Source: Candidatus Baltobacteraceae bacterium (GTDB lineage: Bacteria > Vulcanimicrobiota > Vulcanimicrobiia > Vulcanimicrobiales > Vulcanimicrobiaceae). From it: 64,000 nt of DNA. The stretch spans positions 62,001 through 126,000 of the forward strand of contig DASXGW010000007.1 in NCBI GenBank assembly GCA_036488875.1, given 5' to 3'. Shown piece by piece: positions 52,777 to 61,368 of the stretch. A model generated the notes under the pieces. It was given only the letters and a program-made list of their open reading frames with translations, was not told the origin of the DNA and searched no databases. Position numbers and translations under genes: made by a program. The number at the start of each line of letters is the position of its first letter. Position 1 is the stretch's first letter.

Positions 52777-54168
52777 ATGGAGCGGACCGCCACTACCTTT
52801 TTAGGCGACCTGGAGCTGGTCGGGCGTTGGATCGACGAGTACTTCTCGCATCCCGAGCGCTTCCGCGTGCTTCCCGACGTTCGGCCGGGCGAGGTAGTGG
52901 CCGCCCTCCCCGCGGGCCCGCCCGAACAGCCCGAGCCGTTCGACCGCATCATGGACGACTTCGAGCGTATCATCGTCCCGGCGATAACGCACTGGAACCA
53001 TCCGCGTTTCTTCGCATACTTTGCGACGAGCGCGGCACCCGTCGCGGTGATGGCCGAAGCCTTGTCGGCCGCCTTAGACGTGAAGGCGATGCTCTGGCGC
53101 ACCTCGCCCGCCGCAACCGAACTCGAAGAAGTGACGATGCGCTGGCTCGGGCAGCTCCTCGGCCTGCCGAGTCACTGGACCGGAATTATTTACGACACGG
53201 CGTCAATCGGGGGATTTACCGCCCTGGCGGCGGCCCGCGAATCGTTGGACCTGGAAATCCGGCGGTACGGAATGACGGGGCGAAGCCTGCCGCAGCTGCG
53301 CGTTTACATTACGGAACACACGCACTCCCACATCGAAAAGGCCGCGATTGCGCTGGGCTTGGGACAAGATAACGTCGTTCGCATCGAATGCGACGGTGAG
53401 TTTCGCATGCGATCCGAGGCGCTCGACGCGGCGATCGAACGTGACGTTGCAGCGGGGATGCGTCCGATGGCCGTGGTCGCGACGGTCGGCACCACTTCGA
53501 CGACCTCGATCGATCCGGTCCCGGCGATAGCGAAGGTTACGCGCAAGCACGGCGTCTGGCTGCACGTCGATGCCGCATACGCCGGTATGGCGGCGCTGGT
53601 GCCCGAGTTTGCGGGGTTGCTCGAGGGAGTCGATGAGGCCGACTCGCTCGTCGTCAACCCTCACAAGTGGATGTTCGTTCCAATGGATCTTTCAGCGCTG
53701 TTCGTCAAGGACGAATCGATCTTGCGCCGCGCCTTTAGCCTCGTGCCCGAATATCTCACCACGCCTGAAGGCGATGCCGTCAACTATATGGATTACGGAC
53801 TGCAGCTGGGGCGCCGTTTCCGCGCGCTAAAACTGTGGTTCGTGCTGCGTTATATGGGTGCCGAAGGCATTCGCAATCGTCTGCGCGATCATATCGCGCT
53901 CGCGCAGGAGTTCGCGTCGTGGGTGCGAGCCGACGAGAGCTGGGAGATCCTTGCGCCGCACCCGCTTTCCGTCGTCTGTTTCCGCCACCGCGGCGTCGAT
54001 AACGAGCGCTTGATGCATGCCGTCAACGAGACCGGCGAAATCTTCATTTCGCATACGAAGGTCGATGGAACGTACGCGCTGAGGCTGGCAATCGGCAATC
54101 TCCGCACGCAGCGCGAGGACATCGAGTTCGCGTGGAACCTGCTGCGCCGCGAGGCTGCAAAACTGTGA
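52777..54168 (+). CDS. group II PLP decarboxylase (aromatic amino acid type)
   Basis: A 463-residue PLP-dependent decarboxylase. The PLP lysine is K297 in NPHKWMF, preceded by the cofactor Asp-His part HVDAAYAG. The overall match is to aromatic-L-amino-acid decarboxylases (HWNHPRFFAYFATS near the start is typical), not to glutamate decarboxylase. Likely substrates are Phe, Tyr, Trp or DOPA. GTG 52747 would add ten residues; ATG 52777 is preferred but its ribosome site is weak. The stop overlaps the kinase start (GTGA). Confidence 0.88.
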   Translation: MERTATTFLGDLELVGRWIDEYFSHPERFRVLPDVRPGEVVAALPAGPPEQPEPFDRIMDDFERIIVPAITHWNHPRFFAYFATSAAPVAVMAEALSAALDVKAMLWRTSPAATELEEVTMRWLGQLLGLPSHWTGIIYDTASIGGFTALAAARESLDLEIRRYGMTGRSLPQLRVYITEHTHSHIEKAAIALGLGQDNVVRIECDGEFRMRSEALDAAIERDVAAGMRPMAVVATVGTTSTTSIDPVPAIAKVTRKHGVWLHVDAAYAGMAALVPEFAGLLEGVDEADSLVVNPHKWMFVPMDLSALFVKDESILRRAFSLVPEYLTTPEGDAVNYMDYGLQLGRRFRALKLWFVLRYMGAEGIRNRLRDHIALAQEFASWVRADESWEILAPHPLSVVCFRHRGVDNERLMHAVNETGEIFISHTKVDGTYALRLAIGNLRTQREDIEFAWNLLRREAAKL

Positions 54169-55325
54169 CGAAGAAGCTGCAGGTTCTCGTCGAGGGGTCG
54201 CAAGAGGAAGCCGCGCGCGTTCGCGAGCGGCTCGATCCCAAGCAGTACGACGTCATTGCGGGACGCGAGCTTGCCCACCGGCTCGCGGCGAGCATCGACG
54301 AGCTCGAGCGGCAGCGCGCGAGCGTGCTCGAGCTCAATCAGCTCAAGAACGACCTCATCGCGGTGCTGGCGCACGATATCAAAGGACCGCTGACGTCGAT
54401 TGCGGGCTTCGCTGAGCTGCTCGAAGAGGGTTATCTCGAAGGTCCGGGCGCCGTCGATGCGGCGCACACGATTCGCAGCAACGCGCAGCGCTTGGCAACG
54501 CTTGCCAGCGACGTGCTCGAGCTGTCCCGCATCGAGCACGGCGAGCTGGAAATCGCTGACGAGCGCGTCGATCTGATCGAACTGATGCGCAACGTCGTCG
54601 AGACGCACGTTGCCGAACGCAACGTGCACGTCGAGACGAAGTTGAAGGAAGCGCTCGTTCGCGGCGACGGCGACCGGCTGCGCCAAGTCTTCGACAATCT
54701 CATTCGCAACGCGATCAAATACTCGCCCGAAGGCAATCCCGTCGAGGTGACGGTCGAGCGCGCCGGCGAGAACTTCCGCGTGGAGGTGAGCGACCACGGT
54801 ATCGGGATTCCGGCTGAGGACATCCCGCGGCTATTCGGAAGGTTCGCGCGCGCGTCGAACGCGCGGCGCGCCAAGATTGCGGGCACGGGCATCGGATTGT
54901 TCATCGTCAAGATGATCGTCGAGCGGCACGGCGGCTCCGTCGACGTGGTCAGCACGCTGGGCGAAGGCAGCAGGTTCGGCGCCGTGCTTCCGTCGTTCGA
55001 GGCGCGCGTCTCGCAAAAGCCGATGCGCGTCGCAATCGTTACCAAGGACACCGATCTTTCGCGCTTCGCCGCGTACGAGCTGCGCTCGCGGGGCTACCGC
55101 GTGCGGCAGTGTTCGGCGCTCGAAGACCTCGCGCACGTGGGCGACTTGCGCCCGGGCGACGTCGTGCTCGCCGATCCGGCGCTTGCAACCGCCGAAGAAA
55201 TCGCGAAGTTTGCAGCGCCCGGTTCGGTTCGCGTCGTCGGGATCGGCGCGAGCAGCGGCACATGGGACGCGATTCTCCCGCGCCCGTTTCTAGCAGAAGA
55301 TTTGATTCAAACCGTTTCGACGTAA
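54165..55325 (+). CDS. histidine kinase with degenerate receiver tail
   Basis: A 386-residue soluble sensor kinase. A short coiled coil leads into the dimerisation helix with phospho-acceptor H70 (LAHDIKGPLTSIAGF), then the ATPase domain with N box DNLIRNAIKYSPEG, G1 DHGIGIP and G2 GTGIGLFIV. From about 285 a receiver-like domain follows, but the acidic pair is reduced (TKDTD) and the conserved Lys-Pro reads RPF, so phosphotransfer there is doubtful. No N-terminal sensor domain is seen, and no response regulator is adjacent. Coupled to the decarboxylase gene. Confidence 0.87.
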   Translation: MTKKLQVLVEGSQEEAARVRERLDPKQYDVIAGRELAHRLAASIDELERQRASVLELNQLKNDLIAVLAHDIKGPLTSIAGFAELLEEGYLEGPGAVDAAHTIRSNAQRLATLASDVLELSRIEHGELEIADERVDLIELMRNVVETHVAERNVHVETKLKEALVRGDGDRLRQVFDNLIRNAIKYSPEGNPVEVTVERAGENFRVEVSDHGIGIPAEDIPRLFGRFARASNARRAKIAGTGIGLFIVKMIVERHGGSVDVVSTLGEGSRFGAVLPSFEARVSQKPMRVAIVTKDTDLSRFAAYELRSRGYRVRQCSALEDLAHVGDLRPGDVVLADPALATAEEIAKFAAPGSVRVVGIGASSGTWDAILPRPFLAEDLIQTVST

Positions 55326-55346
55326 GGGCAGTTTCGACCAATCGGC

Positions 55347-55874
55347 CTACAAACGGATCAGCGCGTACTCAATCTCGTCGCGCAGGACGCCCCGGATCGT
55401 GTCCGCGTCGCGATGCACCGCGATACGCCGGAACCCCAGTCTCTCCAGCAACGCGATCGAGCGGCAGTTGTCGGGATCGACCGATGCGCGGATTTCGCGC
55501 ACCTGCAACGCCGTGCTGAGAAAATCGAGTAGACCGACCACAGCTTCATGCCCGTAACCGAGGCCCCAAAACGGCGCAAACAGCACGTACGCGATCTTCG
55601 CAGGCGCATTGACAGGCACGGTGGCCTGCACGTATCCGATGCAGCGGCCGACATCGAGGCATCGGATTGCCCAGTTCAGCCAACGTTCCGAGCCATCCGG
55701 CGATGTGCGCGATTCCAGGCTGCGCAATCTACTCCTCAAGCCTTTGAGGTCGCTCGGGGCGATCGATGGAACGAACTCGTAGAGCCGCTCGTCCCGCAGC
55801 CCGTCGAAGAGTTCGTCGGCATGCTCTTCAGTCAGCGCTTCGAGCCGCAAGCGCGGCGTGCGGAGTTCGCTCAT
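55347..55874 (-). CDS. GNAT family N-acetyltransferase (RimJ/RimL type)
   Basis: A 175-residue acetyltransferase. It starts with the RimJ-like TPRLRLEALTEEHADELF, has the acetyl-CoA loop as GLGYGHEAV and the final motif NCRSIALLERLGF. It acetylates a small amine, protein N terminus or similar; substrate unknown. It follows the glutamine synthetase by nine bases and probably belongs to the same operon, so an amine or amino acid substrate is plausible. Confidence 0.87.
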   Translation of the reverse strand: MSELRTPRLRLEALTEEHADELFDGLRDERLYEFVPSIAPSDLKGLRSRLRSLESRTSPDGSERWLNWAIRCLDVGRCIGYVQATVPVNAPAKIAYVLFAPFWGLGYGHEAVVGLLDFLSTALQVREIRASVDPDNCRSIALLERLGFRRIAVHRDADTIRGVLRDEIEYALIRL

Positions 55875-55883
55875 CCCGTCGTC

Positions 55884-57173
55884 TTAGTACAGTCGCAAGT
55901 ACGCGTCGCGCTCCCACGGATGCACCGCGCGGCGGTAGCGCTCGTATTCCGCGAGCTTTGCGTCGCGAAAGGCGTGGTAAAGATGATCGCCGAGCGACGC
56001 GCGCACGATCGGATCGCCGTCGAGCTCGGTAATCGCTTGGCGTAACGATTTCGGCAACGTGCCGATGCCGCGTTCGTGCCGGTCACGTTCGCTCAAGTCG
56101 TACGTCGAACCGACCAGCGCCGGACCAGGCAGCGTCGCTTTTGCTATTCCGTCGGCGGCCGCGCCGAACAACACGGCGAGCGCCAGATAGGGATTGCACG
56201 CTGGATCGGGGCTGCGCATCTCGACGCGCGGCGGATTCTGGCCGGGCGGCACGCGCACGAGGGCGTTTGCGCTGCGCTCCGACCAGACCGTGTAAATCGG
56301 CGCGTCCCACGCGGCCACCAACCGTTTGTACGAGTTCACCGTTGGATTGCAGATCGCGGTGGTTGCCGGCGCGTGGGCGAGCAGTCCGCCGACGACGTAG
56401 AGCGTCGTATCGGAATCGGTTTCGTCCGACAGCCGGAAATCGACGTGCAGGCCGTTGCCGGCACGGTCCTCGAGCGGTTTGGGCATGAACGTCGCGTCGA
56501 GTCCGTAACCGGCCGCGACGTGCTTGGCGATCGTACGCAAGGTCAGCGCGTTGTCGGCGGCGGCCAGCGGATCGTCGTGCAAGATGTCGATCTCGTGCTG
56601 TCCGGCGCCGTGTTCGTGGTGAGCCGAATAGATTCGCACCCCCATCGACTGCAGCGCGGCCACGATCGCGTTGCGCGCTTCCTCGCCGCGATCGTTTGCC
56701 GAGAAATCGAAGTACGAGCCGACGTCCGACGTTGCGGTCGACGCCGCTTCGCCCGGCCGCTTATCGAAGAGAAAGAACTCCATCTCCAGCCCGACGCTCA
56801 CGCCGGCCAGCGGGGGAGCGCTTTCGATCGCGCGGCGCAGCGTCGTGCGGGGGCAGCCTTCGAACGGCGTGCCGTCGGGCATGGCGATATCGCAGATGAG
56901 CCGCGCTTCGAATCCGTCGGCGACGGGCCAGGGATAGACCGCGAAGGTGGACGGATCGGGGCGCAGCAGCATGTCGAGCTCTTCACCGCGCACGAAACCG
57001 TCGATCGAACCGCCGTCGAACGTAATGCGGCCGTCGAGCGCGAGCTCGAGCTGATCGACCGGAATCGAGACGTTCTTGCTCACGCCGAAGATGTCGGCGA
57101 AGACGAGCCGCACGAAACGGACGTTGCGCTCGCGCGCCAGCTTGAGAACGTTACGCGGAGTGGAGGACGACAA
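55884..57173 (-). CDS. glutamine synthetase family, type I
   Basis: A 429-residue member of the glutamine synthetase fold. Present are TFDGGSIDGF (the D50/S53 loop region), GLEMEFFLF (metal Glu), HHEHGAGQHEID (metal and ammonia-site residues), GNGLHVDF and the nucleotide motif NPTVNSYKRL. The length is like GSI-alpha, and I see no adenylylation Tyr loop. Because the gene overlaps a PucR-type regulator gene by 23 bases and is followed by an acetyltransferase, it may be a gamma-glutamyl-polyamine or -amide ligase rather than the cell's main enzyme. Confidence 0.87.
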   Translation of the reverse strand: MSSSTPRNVLKLARERNVRFVRLVFADIFGVSKNVSIPVDQLELALDGRITFDGGSIDGFVRGEELDMLLRPDPSTFAVYPWPVADGFEARLICDIAMPDGTPFEGCPRTTLRRAIESAPPLAGVSVGLEMEFFLFDKRPGEAASTATSDVGSYFDFSANDRGEEARNAIVAALQSMGVRIYSAHHEHGAGQHEIDILHDDPLAAADNALTLRTIAKHVAAGYGLDATFMPKPLEDRAGNGLHVDFRLSDETDSDTTLYVVGGLLAHAPATTAICNPTVNSYKRLVAAWDAPIYTVWSERSANALVRVPPGQNPPRVEMRSPDPACNPYLALAVLFGAAADGIAKATLPGPALVGSTYDLSERDRHERGIGTLPKSLRQAITELDGDPIVRASLGDHLYHAFRDAKLAEYERYRRAVHPWERDAYLRLY

Positions 57174-58260
57174 TCGCTACCGCCAATCGAAGTGTGAGTT
57201 GATCGTGGGGACTTTCCAGCGAGCGTCCGCAGATCTCGCCGATTTGCCGCAAACGATAGAAGACCGTGTGACGATGAACGCTCAAGCGCTCTGCGGCCGT
57301 CTTGACGTTCTGTCCGACGGCAAAGTAGAGCGCGAGCGTGCGTTCCAGCTCGGTTTGGTGTTTTTCGTCGTACGCGCGCAGCGGTGCGAGCGTCGCACGT
57401 GCGAACTCCTGCAGACGGTTCGTATCGGCGCCTTGGTAGAGCATCGGATACGCGCCCAGCTCGTCGTACGCAACGACGCGTCCCGCACCGAAGACGCGGC
57501 GTCCGATCGCAAGCGCCGCTTCTGCACTCTCCACCCCGGCGTGCAGCGACAGCAGCGCTTCGGCACGACCGATGCCGCCCGAGATGCGCACGTGCGCTTT
57601 CTTCTTGGCGACGCTCTTGGGCAGCAAGGTCGCAGCCGTACGCGCGTTGCTCGCGTCGATTTCGCGCGTTGCCGGAACGAAGATCAGCAGTGCGGGACCG
57701 CGCTCGAGATAGCCGACGTCGCAATCGCCGCCGCCAAACGATTCCAGCGCGAGCGCGCGCACGTCGGCGGGAGCCAGTGCCTCGGCGGCGTCGGGTTCGG
57801 CTTCGGCTTCGATCGCGACGGTAACGTAGGCGGGTGCAATGGCGATGCCGCGCGCGGCGGCGTCATCGCGTGCGGCCGTTGTGTCGTGATAGACCCGGCC
57901 GATCAAACGTTCCCAGAACGTTCGCCGGCGTCCACGGCCGGTTTCGCCGTTGCGCGCCAACTCGACGGCAATTGCCGAAGCGGTCAGGCGCGCGAGGTGC
58001 CCGCTTTCGGAGCTGCACGAGAGCCACCCGACTTGAGCGTTTCCGGCCACGATCGGCACGGCTCGCTCGGGAGCGCTGCGAGCGCTCGACGGCAGCGGCC
58101 CCGTGCCGGCCGATGCGAGGTGACGCCACTGCGCGTCCTCGATCAGCACGCTGCCGCCGGTCGCCTCGGCGAGGTGCGCTGCGAGCGCTTTGGGTCCGCC
58201 GCCCGACGCCGCGACGCGCGCGAGCCCTTCGGCGAACTCCACGAGCTCTTCGGGAGTCAT
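57151..58260 (-). CDS. PucR family transcriptional regulator
   Basis: A 369-residue regulator with the PucR layout: an N-terminal sensory region, a GGDEF-like middle domain (about 150-280), and the C-terminal helix-turn-helix TAAERLSVHRHTVFYRLRQI. Such proteins control purine or amine catabolism and usually activate the neighbouring operon. The last 23 bases overlap the glutamine synthetase start. It is divergent from the diguanylate cyclase gene. Confidence 0.87.
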   Translation of the reverse strand: MTPEELVEFAEGLARVAASGGGPKALAAHLAEATGGSVLIEDAQWRHLASAGTGPLPSSARSAPERAVPIVAGNAQVGWLSCSSESGHLARLTASAIAVELARNGETGRGRRRTFWERLIGRVYHDTTAARDDAAARGIAIAPAYVTVAIEAEAEPDAAEALAPADVRALALESFGGGDCDVGYLERGPALLIFVPATREIDASNARTAATLLPKSVAKKKAHVRISGGIGRAEALLSLHAGVESAEAALAIGRRVFGAGRVVAYDELGAYPMLYQGADTNRLQEFARATLAPLRAYDEKHQTELERTLALYFAVGQNVKTAAERLSVHRHTVFYRLRQIGEICGRSLESPHDQLTLRLAVAIVVLHSA

Positions 58261-58272
58261 GCCGCGTCTTTC

Positions 58273-58298
58273 GGCGAAGAAACCAAAGGCTCTTCGCC
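58273..58298. promoter_or_regulatory. inverted repeat between PucR and GGDEF genes
   Basis: GGCGAAGA (58273-58280) and TCTTCGCC (58291-58298) form a perfect 8-bp inverted repeat with a 10-bp spacer. It fills most of the 38-bp divergent gap and ends at the base before the cyclase ATG. It could be an operator or an RNA hairpin that hides the cyclase start. Confidence 0.5.
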
Positions 58299-60083
58299 AT
58301 GAACATGTCCGACGTACACGCGGTCCTTGCGGCGCTCTATGCAGAGACGCCCGATGCCGTCGTGCTCTACGACCTGCGCGGCTACGTGCTGGCCGCCAAC
58401 GACTCGGCGCTGGCGATGAGCGGCTATCGATTCGAAGAGCTGGCCGGAAAGAGCTATCGCGAGATGGTTGGCGCCGACGACGAGCGCGTCGAGGTGGCCG
58501 TCCGCACGGCGCTGGCAGGCGGCCGCGATCACTTCGAATGTGAGGCTCGGCGTAAGGACGGCCACGGCGTTCCCGTGGAGTGTTACGTCTTTCCGGCCCG
58601 CGATCGCAACGGGGCCATGGCCGGCATCTTCGTCCAAGCGCACGACATCGCCGACCTCAAGACCGCCGAAGAGTCGCTGGCCGTCAACCAACAGCGTTTT
58701 CGATCGCTCTTCGAGTTTCATCCGGACGGCATTTTGGAGCTCAAGAGCGACGGAAAGATTTCGCGCGTCAACGTTGCGTTCGAAAGCGAGACCGGATTCT
58801 ACACCGAGCAGATCGTCGGCAAGCCGTGGGTCGAGCTGCTCGCGCCCGAGAAGCGCGATCTGGCCGACCGCGCGCTCGTGGCCGCGATGCGCGGCGAAGC
58901 CGTCGAACACGATTGCCTGCTGCTCGACCGGCTCGGCAATCGCATCGACGTCCAGCTCAAGCTCGTACCCGTGCACGTCCGCGATGAGATTGCCGGCGCG
59001 CACGCCGTCTTCAAGAACATTACCGCGCAGAAGACGGCCGAGCGGACCATCGCCGAGCAGGCCGAACGGGTCGCGCGTCTCTACATGGTTGCCGCGGCGC
59101 GAAGCGAATCGATCGACGATCAAATCGACGCGACCCTGCAGCTTGGCTTGGAACTGTTTCACTTCGACGCGGCGTACATCACGATTGTTCAAGGCGAACG
59201 CGTCGCGATTCGCAACTCCGTGGGGCAAGGCTCGCCGATTCCCAAAGGTGCCGTCTATCCGAACAGCGCCACGTTCTCACGGCATCTCACCGACGACCGC
59301 GAAATGCTCGTCATTCCCGATATCGGCGAGAGCCAATACCGCGAAGATCCGGCACGCGTTACGGCCGACTGGCGCTCGTACGTGGCCCTCCGGTTGACCG
59401 CGGGAACGCGCGTCTTCGGCGGGCTGGTCTTTGCCGGACTCAAACCGCTCGCGGAGATCGGTGCGAGCGACCGCGACTTGATCGCCCTGATGGGTCTCTT
59501 CGTGTCGGCGGCACTCGAACGCGCCGAGCACAGCGAGCATATCGAACAGCTCGCGTTCAACGACGTGCTCACGGGCTTGCCCAATCGCGTCCTGTTTGCC
59601 GACCGTATCACCAATACGATCGCCACCGCCAAACGCTACAACCGCGGCTTTGCGGTGATGTACCTCGATCTCGACCATTTCAAGACGATCAACGACACCC
59701 ACGGGCACATCGTCGGCGACGAAGTGCTCAAAGCCGTCGCGGAGCGATTGCGCACGACGTTACGCGAAAGCGATACGGTGGCACGTTTCGGCGGCGACGA
59801 GTTCGTGATCCTGGAACCGGTGATCGATGGTCCAACCGACTCGGCCGACCTCGCGCGCAAGCTGCACAACGCCATGCAGCAGCCGGTCGTGGCCGGGGGT
59901 CATACGCACAACGTGCAAGTCAGCATCGGCATCGCGCTTTTCCCCAACGACGCGGCGACGATCGAGGGATTGATGGAAGCCGCCGACGGCGCGCTCTATC
60001 GTGCCAAACGCGAAGGCCGCAACCGCTGGTTCTTCGCGAACCAAGATCTCGCCCGCGAAGGCTTCAAACAAAAGAAGGCTTAG
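58299..60083 (+). CDS. PAS-PAS-GAF diguanylate cyclase
   Basis: A 594-residue cytosolic protein: PAS 1 (about 5-125), PAS 2 (about 130-250), GAF (about 265-410) and GGDEF (about 425-585). The active-site loop reads FGGDEF, so the cyclase is probably active and makes c-di-GMP. The upstream RxxD inhibitory site is not obvious. There is no membrane helix. It is divergent from the PucR gene, and its stop is two bases from that of the Nramp gene. Confidence 0.92.
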   Translation: MNMSDVHAVLAALYAETPDAVVLYDLRGYVLAANDSALAMSGYRFEELAGKSYREMVGADDERVEVAVRTALAGGRDHFECEARRKDGHGVPVECYVFPARDRNGAMAGIFVQAHDIADLKTAEESLAVNQQRFRSLFEFHPDGILELKSDGKISRVNVAFESETGFYTEQIVGKPWVELLAPEKRDLADRALVAAMRGEAVEHDCLLLDRLGNRIDVQLKLVPVHVRDEIAGAHAVFKNITAQKTAERTIAEQAERVARLYMVAAARSESIDDQIDATLQLGLELFHFDAAYITIVQGERVAIRNSVGQGSPIPKGAVYPNSATFSRHLTDDREMLVIPDIGESQYREDPARVTADWRSYVALRLTAGTRVFGGLVFAGLKPLAEIGASDRDLIALMGLFVSAALERAEHSEHIEQLAFNDVLTGLPNRVLFADRITNTIATAKRYNRGFAVMYLDLDHFKTINDTHGHIVGDEVLKAVAERLRTTLRESDTVARFGGDEFVILEPVIDGPTDSADLARKLHNAMQQPVVAGGHTHNVQVSIGIALFPNDAATIEGLMEAADGALYRAKREGRNRWFFANQDLAREGFKQKKA

Positions 60084-60085
60084 CT

Positions 60086-61363
60086 CTATCCCCCGAGGAG
60101 TTTGGGATAGAGCTGGCCGGTAACGTAGAGCACCGAGAGGCAGCCGATGACGACGACGGTCGTCCATCCGATGGCGTTGGCGAGCGGCGAGTTCGTGTGC
60201 GTACCCATGATCTGCTTGCGATTGACGATGATCAGCATGAGCACCAGCTCGGCAGGTAACAAAATACCCTGCAAATCCTGCGCGAAAAGAATCAGCTTGA
60301 GCAGATGTATGCCTGGGATCAAGACGACCGCGGCACCGAGGACGAGGCCGACCGCGAAGAGCGAGAAGAAGACCGGCGCTTCGGAAAATTTGCGGTTGAT
60401 TGCCGCTTCGAACCCAAAGGCTTCGCAGACCACGTAGGCGGTCGAGAGCGGAAGGACGGTCGCGGTGAAGATGCCCGCGTTGAGAATGCCGAACGCAAAG
60501 ATCGTCTCCGCCCATTTTCCGGCGAGCGGCCGCAGGGCTTCGGCGAAGTCCGACGCTTGCTGCGGCTGAAGGTTGGCGCCATGCTGATTGGCGATGAAGA
60601 TCGTCGCCGCGTTCGCGATGATCATGAAGGCGGCGAGCGCGATTGCCAGCACCGAGCCGTTGACGACGTCGACTCGCGCAAGCGGCAGATCTTCGGGACG
60701 CAAATCTTTCTCGACCACAGCCGACTGTAAGTAGAACTGCATGTACGGCGAGATCGTCGTACCGATCAAGCCGACGACGGCGACCAGCCAGCCCGCGGTC
60801 TGTAAGTGAAACGTCGGAATCAAACCGTGTGCAACGTCGCCCCAATGCGGGTGGGCCAGCACGGCCGACGCGATGTACGTGAGATAGACGAGCGAGAATC
60901 CCACGAAGATGCGTTCGACGGTTTTGCTCTCCAAGCGCAACACGAGCAGAAAGACGAAGACCAACGCGCCCGGTATCGCAATATATCTCGAAACGCCGAA
61001 GATTTCCGAAGCGGCCGCAACGCCGGCGAACTCGGTGGCGGCAAGCAGCGTGTTGATGAGGAAGAGCGCAGCCATCGCGAGGAACGAGATGCGAACGCCG
61101 AATGTCTCGCGCATGAGCGAGGCGAGGCCTTTGCCCGTGATGCAGCCCATGCGCATCGCCATCTCTTGTACCACGATGAGCGCGATCGCCAGCGGCACCA
61201 TGATCCAGATCAGGCTGTAGCCGAACTGCGCGCCCGCCGACGAGTACTGCGCGATGCCGCCGACGTCGTTGCCGGCCGACGCCGTGATAAAGCCCGGACC
61301 GAGAACGGCCGCAATCAGTAGCAGCGTTCGCGTGAACGAGCGCCGGCGCGGAGCCTCGACCAC
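60086..61363 (-). CDS. Nramp-fold permease, probable Mg2+ transporter (NRMT-like)
   Basis: A 425-residue membrane protein with about eleven helices of the Nramp/SLC11 family. The segment GPGFITASAGNDVGGIAQYS is helix 1 and GTTISPYMQFYLQS helix 6. Compared with Mn/Fe transporters, DPGN becomes DVGG (D33 kept, N replaced by G36) and MPH becomes SPY (S205-P206-Y207). The lost Met is the soft ligand that rejects Mg2+ and Ca2+; its loss is a feature of the NRMT magnesium branch. It begins five bases after the MgtE_N-CBS gene, behind an M-box riboswitch. Mg2+ uptake is my inference from these three facts; a different divalent metal is possible. Confidence 0.8.
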   Translation of the reverse strand: MVEAPRRRSFTRTLLLIAAVLGPGFITASAGNDVGGIAQYSSAGAQFGYSLIWIMVPLAIALIVVQEMAMRMGCITGKGLASLMRETFGVRISFLAMAALFLINTLLAATEFAGVAAASEIFGVSRYIAIPGALVFVFLLVLRLESKTVERIFVGFSLVYLTYIASAVLAHPHWGDVAHGLIPTFHLQTAGWLVAVVGLIGTTISPYMQFYLQSAVVEKDLRPEDLPLARVDVVNGSVLAIALAAFMIIANAATIFIANQHGANLQPQQASDFAEALRPLAGKWAETIFAFGILNAGIFTATVLPLSTAYVVCEAFGFEAAINRKFSEAPVFFSLFAVGLVLGAAVVLIPGIHLLKLILFAQDLQGILLPAELVLMLIIVNRKQIMGTHTNSPLANAIGWTTVVVIGCLSVLYVTGQLYPKLLGG

Positions 61364-61368
61364 CGGTG

